Notes under the pieces: generated by a model
What the model was told of the DNA's origin: nothing
Seen by the model: the letters and a program-made list of their open reading frames with translations, nothing else
The model's database searches: none
Shown: piece by piece, positions 47,868 through 56,500 of the stretch
Position numbering within the stretch: the first letter of the stretch is position 1
Layout of the letters: each line of letters starts with the position of its first letter
Made by a program: the position numbers and the translations under genes
Origin: an uncultured Bacteroidales bacterium
Lineage (GTDB): Bacteria > Bacteroidota > Bacteroidia > Bacteroidales > P3
DNA length: 64,000 nt
Direction: 5' to 3'
NCBI GenBank assembly: GCA_947168515.1
Contig: CAMVMF010000012.1
Location: forward strand, 1 to 64,000

Positions 47868-48410
47868 ATGCCTAATACGATTCATGACAACCCATCAACA
47901 TTCCACCCCCATCGCTGGCTAGCCGAGATGCTTGTGGCGTTGGTGGCGGGAGCCTGCCTGCTGCTCTACTTCCAACCCCTGCCGCATGACGACCTGGTCA
48001 GCGTGGAGGGGCACGAGCCCTACGACGGAAATCCTTGGTACAAGGAACGCGGAATCTTCCCCCTTTCCTTTTTATTCATTGACCGAGGCTATCGTGAAGT
48101 CACCTTTTACCTGGAGCCCACCACCTTCCTGGTGGACATTCCATTCCCCAACAACTACCGGTCGGGCGACCCGCTGCGTCTCTGGATTCGCGACGGCGAC
48201 AGGCAGCGCATGCTCGACAATCCCAACGTTTCCGTGCGCGTCTACGCCCTTGAGGTCTTCGACCCCTCCACGGGGCGTTGGACACGCTACGTCCCCCTCC
48301 ACCCCCGTGGCAACGGCAACTTCCTGGGCCTGGGCATCCTGCTCATCATCCTGCTGGTCGTCATGACGGTCAGCAAACTCTGCTTCGTCCCACGCGACCC
48401 AGCGCGTTAG
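47868..48410 (+). CDS. Two-helix membrane protein of unknown function
   Basis: 180 residues. A membrane helix near 18-36 (LAEMLVALVAGACLLLYF), a periplasmic beta-rich part of about 110 residues (REVTFYLEPTTFLVDIPFPNN, SVRVYALEVFDPSTGRW) and a second helix near 152-170 (FLGLGILLIILLVVMTV). No family recognised. No clear ribosome-binding site, so the start is moderately certain. Confidence 0.65.
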   Translation: MPNTIHDNPSTFHPHRWLAEMLVALVAGACLLLYFQPLPHDDLVSVEGHEPYDGNPWYKERGIFPLSFLFIDRGYREVTFYLEPTTFLVDIPFPNNYRSGDPLRLWIRDGDRQRMLDNPNVSVRVYALEVFDPSTGRWTRYVPLHPRGNGNFLGLGILLIILLVVMTVSKLCFVPRDPAR

Positions 48411-48412
48411 CG

Positions 48413-48566
48413 GAGAATTGAGAATGGAGAATTGAGAATGGAGAATTGAGAATGGAGAATGGAGAATGGAAAATTGGCTTCCGCATCCGGACAATTCTCC
48501 ATTCTCAACTCCAGCTCTCATCTTTAAACTCTCAACTCTCCACTCTCATCTTTAAACTCTCAACTC
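48413..48566. repeat. GAGAATTGAGAATGGA-type repeat with an inverted second arm
   Basis: The left arm is GAGAATGGA/GAGAATTGA repeated, the right arm its inverse (ATTCTCCATTCTCAACTC). They meet at a core ATTGGCTTCCGCATCCGGACAAT that is also found at 60443-60466. It can fold as a long imperfect hairpin. No coding frame. 48567-48695 shows nothing else. Confidence 0.75.
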
Positions 48567-48695
48567 TCAATTCTGAAACAGGTGGTTTGGACACGCACTG
48601 TTTACCCTTCAGTATTCGAAGCGGGGCAGCAGCCATTCGGAACTAAGAATTCGGCATTCAACATTGAAAAAAGTTCCTAAATCAAAATATTTTTG

Positions 48696-48703
48696 TATCT
48701 TTG
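48696..48703 (+). promoter_or_regulatory. -7 box of rnfA
   Basis: TATCTTTG, 48 nt before the ATG; no -33 TTTG. Confidence 0.6.
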
Positions 48704-48751
48704 CAATTTGAATAATAAGAATAACAATAATATAAATTAAATAACAAAATC

Positions 48752-49339
48752 ATGGGTATCAATATTTTTGCTCTGATTATAGGTGCCATCTTCGTCAACA
48801 ATGTCGTTCTGGCACAGTTCCTCGGCATCTGCCCCTTCTTGGGCGTGTCCAAAGATGTGAAGAGTTCCGTCGGCATGAGCGGTGCAGTATTTTTCGTCAT
48901 GCTGCTTGCCACCCTGGTCACATGGCTCATCAACACCTATGTACTAGTCCCCTTCAACCTGGGCTACCTGCAGACCATTGCCTACATCCTGGTTATTGCC
49001 GGTCTGGTGCAGATGGTTGAAATCGTCCTCAAGAAGATTGCCCCCGCGCTATACCAAACCCTCGGAGTCTTCCTTCCGCTGATTACCACCAACTGCGCCG
49101 TGCTGGGTGTCGCCATCCTGGTGGTTCAGAAGAACATGAACCTGCTGGAGAGCGTGGTGTATGCCGCCAGCATCGCCGTTGGCTTTGCCTTGGCCATCGT
49201 CATCTTTGCGGGCATCCGCGAACAGATGGAGCTCACCGGAGTGCCCAAGGGCATGAAGGGCGTGCCTATCGCATTGGTGACCGCCGGCATACTTGCCATG
49301 GCATTCATGGGATTCAACGGCTTGGTTCCACTGCCCTAA
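48752..49339 (+). CDS. rnfA: RnfA/RsxA, membrane subunit of the Rnf electron-transport complex
   Basis: Subunit of the ion-pumping ferredoxin:NAD oxidoreductase. 195 residues, six membrane helices. Diagnostic stretches are FVNNVVLAQFLGICPFLGVSK and LGVFLPLITTNCAVLGVAI with the conserved cysteines of RnfA and NqrE; GICPFLGVSK and the TTNCAV form favour RnfA. The other rnf genes are not next to it: upstream is a repeat and an unrelated gene, and it has its own promoter box. Confidence 0.92.
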   Translation: MGINIFALIIGAIFVNNVVLAQFLGICPFLGVSKDVKSSVGMSGAVFFVMLLATLVTWLINTYVLVPFNLGYLQTIAYILVIAGLVQMVEIVLKKIAPALYQTLGVFLPLITTNCAVLGVAILVVQKNMNLLESVVYAASIAVGFALAIVIFAGIREQMELTGVPKGMKGVPIALVTAGILAMAFMGFNGLVPLP

Positions 49340-49517
49340 AAAACGACCAAAAGAAGCCCCAATTTTCTGTTTCTCCCGACCAAAAATACTGAAATTCAGG
49401 GGAGAAACGAGGGCAGGTGTCAAAAAAAGTACGTTTTTAACATTTTGAATTTTAACATTTTGTGGACCCGTTAAGTTTTTTTGACATTTTTTTTCTTTCT
49501 AGTCGTAGAAAATATAT
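49340..49517. other. Short gap after rnfA, no feature
   Basis: AT-rich, with repeated CATTTT runs. I see no gene, terminator or RNA. Confidence 0.4.
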
Positions 49518-49525
49518 TACTTTTG
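49518..49525 (+). promoter_or_regulatory. -7 box of the acidic lipoprotein gene
   Basis: TACTTTTG, giving a leader of about 85 nt. Confidence 0.65.
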
Positions 49526-49614
49526 CATCCGATTTCGAACCACAAAAGGGGACGAAAAAACAAAATAGGAAGTATTAATAACCTAGTATAGATAACTTTA
49601 AAAAAATTAGAGAA

Positions 49615-49815
49615 ATGAAAAAAGTAATGTTCCTTATGGCTGTCGCTGGCATGTTCGCTTTCGCAGCTTGCAACAACACCCCCGCTGAAGAAGCAGTAGT
49701 TGACACTCCCGCCGTCGAAGAGATGGTTGAAGAGACCGCTCCCGTTGTTGACTCTATGGCTACTGATGCCGTTGAGGCTGTTGCCGAAGAGGCTACCGAA
49801 GCTGTTGCCGAATAA
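49615..49815 (+). CDS. Small acidic lipoprotein
   Basis: 66 residues. Signal peptide with lipobox FAAC (Cys19), then 47 residues almost all Ala, Glu, Val, Thr and Pro with repeating VEE/VAEE, strongly acidic and probably disordered. AGAG ribosome-binding site just before the ATG. It has its own promoter and terminator, and preferred codons (GCT, GTT), which suggests high expression. Function unknown. Confidence 0.85.
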   Translation: MKKVMFLMAVAGMFAFAACNNTPAEEAVVDTPAVEEMVEETAPVVDSMATDAVEAVAEEATEAVAE

Positions 49816-49837
49816 TCACGACACATCGGACAAAAAA

Positions 49838-49868
49838 ATAAGGTCGACCACGTCGACCTTATTTTTTT
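49838..49868 (+). terminator. Terminator of the lipoprotein gene
   Basis: AATAAGGTCGAC and GTCGACCTTATT form a 12-bp stem around CAC, then seven T. Confidence 0.92.
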
Positions 49869-49877
49869 ATGCCCATT

Positions 49878-49911
49878 TTTGTTGATTATCTATATTTTTT
49901 TCGTACCTTTG
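49878..49911 (+). promoter_or_regulatory. Promoter of trpS
   Basis: TTTG at 49878-49881 and TACCTTTG at 49904-49911, with a 22-nt spacer, slightly long. Leader of about 75 nt. Confidence 0.65.
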
Positions 49912-49990
49912 CATTTTTAAACAAAGGCTGGAAAAGCGTAGCAACGCGGATACCCTCAGCCTATCTAGACACCTAAAAAAGTAACTGACT

Positions 49991-51001
49991 ATGACAGATA
50001 CCACCAAGCGCGAAATCGTCTGCAGCGGCATACGTCCCACAGGCAACATCCATCTGGGCAACTATTTCGGTGCCCTGCGCAACTTCGTCCGCATGCAGGA
50101 CGAGCACGATTGTTTCTTCTTTGTGGCCGACTACCACTCGCTCACCACGCACCCCACCCCCGATGACCTCTACGGCAACGCCCGCCAGATACTCATCCAG
50201 TACATCGCCTGCGGCCTCGACCCCGACAAGGCCACCATCTACCTGCAGAGCGACCTGCCCGAGACCATCGAGCTGTACCTCTTCCTGAACATGAATGCCT
50301 ACCTGGGCGAGCTGGAACGCGTGACCAGCTTCAAGGACAAGGTGCGCCAGAACCCCAACAACGTCAACGCCGGCCTGCTCACCTACCCCACCCTCATGGC
50401 CGCCGACATCCTCATCCACAAGGCCACCAAGGTGCCCGTGGGCAAAGACCAGGAACAGCACTTGGAGATGACCCGCACCTTTGCCCAGCGGTTCAACAAT
50501 ATGTACAAACACGAGGTCTTCCCCTTGCCCCAGGCCTACAACTTCGGCCACGACCTCATCAAGATCCCCGGACTGGACGGCAGCGGCAAGATGGGCAAGA
50601 GCGAGGGCGAGGGCAACGCCATCTTCCTGAACGAAGACCCCAAGTCCATCCGCAAGAAAATCATGCGCGCCAAGACCGACAGCGGCCCCACGGAGATGAG
50701 CCAGACCAAGCCGGTGGAGATAGAGAACCTCTTCACCCTCATGAAGGTGGTCTCCTCGCCCGACACGGTGGAGTACTTCGACGACCTGTACAACCGCTGC
50801 CAGATCCGCTATGGCGACATGAAGAAACAACTGGCCGAAGACATGGTCAACTTCTGCGAGCCCTTCCGCCTGAAGATTGAAGAACTCTCGTCCAACGAGG
50901 ACTATCTGCGTCGCGTCATGGACCAAGGCAAGGAGAAAGCCCGTGAGAGTGCCCGCAAGACCATCGAGGAGGTCCGCCACGTCATTGGCTACCGCAACTA
51001 A
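49991..51001 (+). CDS. trpS: Tryptophanyl-tRNA synthetase
   Basis: Charges tRNA-Trp; class I synthetase. 336 residues. The HIGH-equivalent is GNIHLGN (near 18-24), the KMSKS-equivalent GKMGKS (near 200), with PTGxxHLGN and VPVGKDQEQHLE typical of TrpRS. It is followed after 30 nt by a sugar nucleotidyltransferase gene on the same strand. No T-box-like leader is visible. Confidence 0.97.
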   Translation: MTDTTKREIVCSGIRPTGNIHLGNYFGALRNFVRMQDEHDCFFFVADYHSLTTHPTPDDLYGNARQILIQYIACGLDPDKATIYLQSDLPETIELYLFLNMNAYLGELERVTSFKDKVRQNPNNVNAGLLTYPTLMAADILIHKATKVPVGKDQEQHLEMTRTFAQRFNNMYKHEVFPLPQAYNFGHDLIKIPGLDGSGKMGKSEGEGNAIFLNEDPKSIRKKIMRAKTDSGPTEMSQTKPVEIENLFTLMKVVSSPDTVEYFDDLYNRCQIRYGDMKKQLAEDMVNFCEPFRLKIEELSSNEDYLRRVMDQGKEKARESARKTIEEVRHVIGYRN

Positions 51002-51031
51002 TACCATAAAAAACCTTATAACCCCAACACT

Positions 51032-52066
51032 ATGAGCAACCAAGTAGTCATCATGGCCGGCGGCATCGGCAGCCGCTTCTGGCCCCTCAGCACCCCCGAA
51101 TACCCCAAGCAGTTCATCGACATCCTGGGCTGCGGCCGCACCCTCATACAGCTCACCGTGGACCGTTTCAAAGGTCTCTGTCCCATGGACAACTTCTGGG
51201 TAGTGACCAATGCCGCCTATGTCGACATTGTGCGGCAGCAGCTACCTGACCTGCCCACCGCCCATATCCTGGCCGAGCCCGCCGCCCGCAACACGGCCCC
51301 CTGCATTGCCTGGGCCTGCTGGCGCATCAGGCAGGAAGACCCCAAGGCCAACGTGGTAGTCACCCCGGCTGACGCCGTGGTGATGAACCCCGAGGAATTC
51401 CGCCGCGTGATAGCCAATGCGCTCGACTTCACCGCGGGGAGCAACGCCATCGTCACCATCGGCATCAAACCCAGCCGCCCAGAGACGGGCTACGGCTACA
51501 TCAAGACCAGCCCCAACGGCACCCTTCAGGGAGAGATTATGCCCGTGGAGGCCTTCAAGGAAAAGCCCGACCGCCCCACCGCGGAGCAGTATCTGGCCGA
51601 CGGTGGCTACTTGTGGAATGCCGGCATCTTCGTATGGAACGTGGCCACCATCACCAGCGCCATCCAGACCTATAAGCCTAATTTGGCCGCCGACATGGAC
51701 CGTATGGTCACCCCTGCCGACGTGCAAAACATCTTCCCCAACTGCGAGAAGATTTCTATTGACTATGCCGTCATGGAGCCCGCCTCCGCCGAAGGCAAGG
51801 TATACACCCATCCCGCCGACTTCGGCTGGAGCGACCTGGGCAACTGGGCCTCGCTCCACGACAAGCTGAGCCACGACCCCCAAGGCAACGGCGTGGTGGG
51901 CAACGTGCACCTCTACGAGTGCAGCAACTGCGTGGTGCATACCGAAGATGCCCGCAAGGTGGTCCTCCAAGGACTGGACGGCTACATCGTCTCAGAGAAA
52001 GGCGGTCAAATCCTCGTCTGCCGCCGCAGCGAAGAGCAACGTATCAAAGAGTTTTCACAGAACTGA
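51032..52066 (+). CDS. manC: Mannose-1-phosphate guanylyltransferase
   Basis: Makes GDP-mannose from mannose 1-phosphate and GTP for glycan synthesis. 344 residues, the short form without an isomerase domain. MAGGIGSRFWPLSTPEYPKQF is the nucleotide-binding signature; VTPADAVV, FKEKPD, WNAGIFVW and DFGWSDLGNW are the other hallmarks. Likely co-transcribed with trpS. Confidence 0.94.
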   Translation: MSNQVVIMAGGIGSRFWPLSTPEYPKQFIDILGCGRTLIQLTVDRFKGLCPMDNFWVVTNAAYVDIVRQQLPDLPTAHILAEPAARNTAPCIAWACWRIRQEDPKANVVVTPADAVVMNPEEFRRVIANALDFTAGSNAIVTIGIKPSRPETGYGYIKTSPNGTLQGEIMPVEAFKEKPDRPTAEQYLADGGYLWNAGIFVWNVATITSAIQTYKPNLAADMDRMVTPADVQNIFPNCEKISIDYAVMEPASAEGKVYTHPADFGWSDLGNWASLHDKLSHDPQGNGVVGNVHLYECSNCVVHTEDARKVVLQGLDGYIVSEKGGQILVCRRSEEQRIKEFSQN

Positions 52067-52074
52067 CCCCTCAT

Positions 52075-52112
52075 AAACTTGCCTGCCGAATTTCGACAGG
52101 CAAGTTTTTTTT
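52075..52112 (+). terminator. Terminator after manC
   Basis: ACTTGCCTG pairs with CAGGCAAGT, followed by eight T. Confidence 0.92.
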
Positions 52113-52216
52113 ACCACCCACACAAAGTATTTGCCCCACCGAAACGTTTATTGAAGGAATAAAACAACAAAAAGAAAGTTAGAACACTTTACCTTATCGT
52201 TTAATCGTTACACGCC

Positions 52217-52639
52217 ATGAAACACACACCGCTAATCTTTGCCTGGGCCCTGTTGCTGTTCTGCGCCTGTGAGCGGAGCGAATACACCACCCAAATCACC
52301 GGCACCCTCTACACCGACAGCACCCTTGCCACCCCCATCGTGGACGACACCCTGTGGTTCCTCGGCTACATGATTACCTATCAGGACAGCACCTACGGCA
52401 TCGTCCTCACCGACACCCTCGCCCACGCCGTCACCGACGGTCAGGGCCGTTTCGCCACCGCCTGGTGGAACTTCGACATCGAACAGGAGATAGCCGACAG
52501 CGAACGCAAATTCAAGTTCGAATTCCCGCATTTCTTTATCTTCTATCGGCAGGACACCCTCTTCCAAGGCCAATGGTACGGCAACTACAAACAGCTAGTG
52601 CTCTACCCAGGCATGCCGCTCCACATTTATCATTATTAA
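52217..52639 (+). CDS. Lipoprotein of unknown function
   Basis: 140 residues. Lipobox FCAC at residues 16-18 region after a hydrophobic signal (PLIFAWALLLFCAC). The rest is a beta-rich domain: ITGTLYTDSTLATPIVDDTLWFLGY, GRFATAWWNF, FIFYRQDTLF. It resembles small carboxypeptidase-like or transthyretin-like lipoproteins in pattern, but no family is assigned. The next gene starts 12 nt after its stop, so they form a pair. Confidence 0.8.
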   Translation: MKHTPLIFAWALLLFCACERSEYTTQITGTLYTDSTLATPIVDDTLWFLGYMITYQDSTYGIVLTDTLAHAVTDGQGRFATAWWNFDIEQEIADSERKFKFEFPHFFIFYRQDTLFQGQWYGNYKQLVLYPGMPLHIYHY

Positions 52640-52651
52640 TGCCCCTCGACC

Positions 52652-53296
52652 ATGAAAAGAAACCTCCTCATCCTGCTTGCCGCAATGCTCCTGGCCGACA
52701 CCCTCAGTGCCCAGGAAACCGAAATGCCCCGGCTGCGCCACAACTCCATCACCACCAGCCCTACCACCTTTCTGGGCAATGCCTTCCTGCTGACCTACGA
52801 GCATACCCTGCCCCACCACTCGTCGCTGGAAGTGGAACTGGGCGGCCAAGGCTTCCGTTGGAACGAACGGCGTGCAAGCATCTTAGGCCCCGCCACCCGC
52901 CCCGGCATCGTTGCCACCATCGGATACAAGCTGTACCTGCCTAGGGGTGAGAAGAACCATGCCATAGCCGATTCCGGCGGCCTGCCACCCCGCAGTTTCT
53001 TCATCAAAGGACGCCTCTCCTATGTCCATCAATGGAGCCACTATGACGTGCCCCTCGGCAACGAGGGCTGGGACCTCATCACCGAACGCTACACCCTCCA
53101 CGAGAACGACCTAAGCCTGGCACTCATCTTTGGCAAGCAGTTTGTCTCCAAACATGGCTTCGTGGTCGCCCCCTTCTTCGGTTTCTGCATCCCTCTGTGG
53201 ATTGACGGCTCCTTCCATGATGTCAGCAATCCCGGCAACAGTGCCGCCTTCTGGGGCCTGACCACATGGGGTGTAAAACTCGGCTGGGCCTTCTAG
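52652..53296 (+). CDS. Exported outer-membrane-like protein
   Basis: 214 residues. Signal peptide MKRNLLILLAAMLLADTLSAQ. Alternating strands (FLLTYEHTLPHHSSLEVEL, SFFIKGRLSYVHQWS, LSLALIFGKQFV, WGVKLGWAF) and the terminal Phe suggest a small outer-membrane barrel. Family not recognised. Pairs with the lipoprotein upstream. Confidence 0.75.
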   Translation: MKRNLLILLAAMLLADTLSAQETEMPRLRHNSITTSPTTFLGNAFLLTYEHTLPHHSSLEVELGGQGFRWNERRASILGPATRPGIVATIGYKLYLPRGEKNHAIADSGGLPPRSFFIKGRLSYVHQWSHYDVPLGNEGWDLITERYTLHENDLSLALIFGKQFVSKHGFVVAPFFGFCIPLWIDGSFHDVSNPGNSAAFWGLTTWGVKLGWAF

Positions 53297-53506
53297 CGAC
53301 CTGACAACTCGCCATGAAAGATTCAATAAGAATCTCACAAACTGCCAATTAACATCTTCACCTGCGAACTGCCTCTTCCCCATCCGGTCGATATCTCCCC
53401 GCCAATATGGTATTGGAGATGCGCGTGAATAAAGGATAGCTTTGATATAGCGGACACACAATAGAGCGTCATAAGAGTTAAAGTGTGTTAAATAATAGGG
53501 TGTCGC

Positions 53507-53544
53507 TGTAACATTTAGCCCCTTACTGCAACTAGTATTAGTGA
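53507..53544 (+). promoter_or_regulatory. Predicted ECF promoter, T9SS-cargo copy
   Basis: The block starts TGTAACATTT, contains CTGCAACTA and ends GTATTAGTGA. It agrees with the region before the ECF sigma gene (35430-35467, minus strand) at 35 of 38 positions with no gap. The ATG lies 45 nt downstream. It implies that the sigma factor drives this gene. The rest of 53297-53588 has no gene. Confidence 0.7.
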
Positions 53545-53588
53545 CAAAGGAATAATAACACCCGAACACAATTAATGCATAAACAGCA

Positions 53589-56500
53589 ATGAGACACAAA
53601 GTTACCTTATTCACTCTACGGCTATTTGCCTTGGCCCTGCTGGCCTGGATGCCAACTGTGGGTCTGCAGGCCCAACGGCTTCAAACGGCATACACTTTCA
53701 GCACCGGCGTAGATTCTACGAAATGGATTGCGCTGGACAGCACGGCGCAAAACCTCTTGGCCCTCAACGCCACCCGCTCTGCAGTGCAGAACATCGGTTT
53801 CCCCTTCACCTACGCGGGTGAAGAGTATACCAGCTTCTCCATCAGCAAATACGGCTATCTGCGCTTTGGCAACACCTTGCTACCAAACTCGCAACAGCAA
53901 TATCCATTGGGCTCACCAGAGCAAGCCAGAATCAGGCCCTGTGTTGTAGGATTGGTGGGCTACAGCAGCATACAGATCGACACGGCCAGCTATGCCCGCA
54001 GCCAAGTGGTAGGCGACACGGGCAGCCGCGTGCTGGTGGTGGAGCTGAAAGCCAAGGTGATGGACTTCCGGTATCCCGCCTATGACTATGCCCATATCCA
54101 AATACAGCTGCACGAGGCCACACAGGCCGTGTGCATCGTCTATGGGGCACAGCCCACCATCAGCCTCTATAGCGGCTATCAGATTGGCTTTGTGGGGCGC
54201 AACGACGACGTGGCATTCATCGATGTGGACAGCAGCACGGTCACCTTTGCCAATAGCACCAACCAGCTGAACGACACCCTCAGCTTCCCTCAGCAGTGGC
54301 GTTGGTATCAGCTAGAGTACGACTCCAACTACTGCTACCACTACGCCACCCCTTGGGGCGAAGACTTCAACACCAATGACTACCTTGGCTGTTGGAGCAT
54401 CATGGACTACGATGCCAACGCAGGTTCCAGCTGGTACAGCGAAGGCCCCCGCGTGCGCGTCAACTACGGCACATGCACCAGCAACAACTGGCTGGTGACC
54501 CCGCCCATACTGCTGCCTGCCACCGACGACGGCCTGCGGCTGACATACGATTACCAAACCTCCGGCACCACCACCGCTGGCAAAATGCAGGTGCGCATCG
54601 CAGCGTACTATCCCGGCGACCCGGTAGAGGTGGTTGACACCATCGACTTTTTCACCACCCTCCGCACCGAGACACAGCCTTTCGGCCAGTTCACCCAGCG
54701 CGCCATCTCGCTTGCCGGCTATGCGGGCATGCAGGTGCGCTTTGCCTTCGTGGCAGTGGGACTGGGACCCAACAACCACCATAGTCGGTTAGACAACGTG
54801 CTGATACAGCAGACCACCACACCCATCATCTCGGTGGAGGCCCCCTCGCGAGCCTTTGCCCACGACACCACCACCCTTACGGCCCACTTAATCGAAGGGT
54901 CGGAGTTGGGGATCTCATACAGCTGGCACTCCACCATGGCGGCAGACAGCATGGCCACCCTCATGCCCAACGGCGCACAACTGAACATCGTCTACACCCA
55001 CTATGGCATCGACACTATCACCTGCATAGCATCCAACGTCTATGGCAGCGACACCACGTCTGAGGTGGTGGACGTGCGCGACTGCTCCACCGTGACGGAA
55101 TATCCCTGGATGGACGGTTTCGAACACGGCCTGGACTGCTGGACAGTGCCTTTGAGTGGCTGGACCCTCAGCAGCGGATACGGCATCCCCAGCACCTACG
55201 AGGGGGACTATGTGCTGCGCGGAGGGCATGACCAAATCATTTCGCAACCCTTTGCCATCCCAACCCCCGACAAGATGCCCGACCCCGAAGTGATGTGGTG
55301 GATGCGCACCCCCAGCATGGACACCTATTCGCACAATATCTTCCGTCTCTATATCGTCGTGACGGACAGCGTGGGCAATTACTCCTCCTATGGCACCTTG
55401 GTCCTCACCGACACCCTCCAATATGGTCCTTGGAAGCGCTACCGCGTATCGCTGGCCCCCTACGCGGGGCAGACCATCCGCCTGCGGTTTAATAACACGC
55501 CTTCCAGTGGGGTCATCAGCTACTACGACTGCGTGGTGATAGACCAGATGGAGGTGCGCAGCACTGCCTTGCCGGTGATAGAACTGCCCATCCCGCCCCG
55601 TTTGGACCGCTTGGACAGCATCTCTTTGGCCGCGCATCTGGAAGAGGGTGACAGCGCGGGGCTGACCTTCTCGTGGCACTCCACCATGGCTGCCGACAGC
55701 CTGGCCACATTCATCGCCAACGACACCCTCCTCAACATCACATACGCCGCCGAGGGTATCGACACCATCACCATCGTCGCCACCAACAACTATGGCAGCG
55801 ACACCGTCACGGTCGTGGTGCCCATATATAACTGCCCTGCCCAGAGCCTGCCCTTCGTCGCCGACTTTGAGGACAGCACAGCCCTCAGCTGCTGGAGCGG
55901 ATTCACCTCCAACAGCAACAACGAGACCCGCACCTCCTATGGCACCCCATGGTATTGGGCTGGCGACAGCAGCAACCACTATATGGCATCCAACACATAC
56001 CACAGCTGGCTGGTGACCCCCGCCATCGACATTCCGGACGACACCTCCGACCTCTATATGTCGTGGCACCATACGGGCAACTACATGTGGGTATATGTGG
56101 CCACTGGGGATGGTTACTTTGAGCCTGCCGACTTCGGCAGCACCCTGTTCTCGGGCGACATCGACACCCCGGGCTCACACCGTCTCAGCCTAGCCGCTTA
56201 TGCCGGACAGCGCATCCATGTAGGGTTCTTCTGTTCCTACTCGACAGGCAACCACCTCGACAGCGTGCGCATATCCTACAACGACCAACCGCCACAGGCA
56301 GTCATCACTGGGCCTGACAGCTCATACGCCCGTGGGCGGGTGGCACTGACGGCCACACTCAACCGCTGTTCGCACCGCAACCTGACCCACACGTGGCACT
56401 CCACCATGGTGGCGGCAGGACTGGCCCGCGCAACGACGGACAATGGTCAGTGCGCTATCTACTACTTGGATGGCGGTGTGGACACCGTCACCTATATCGC

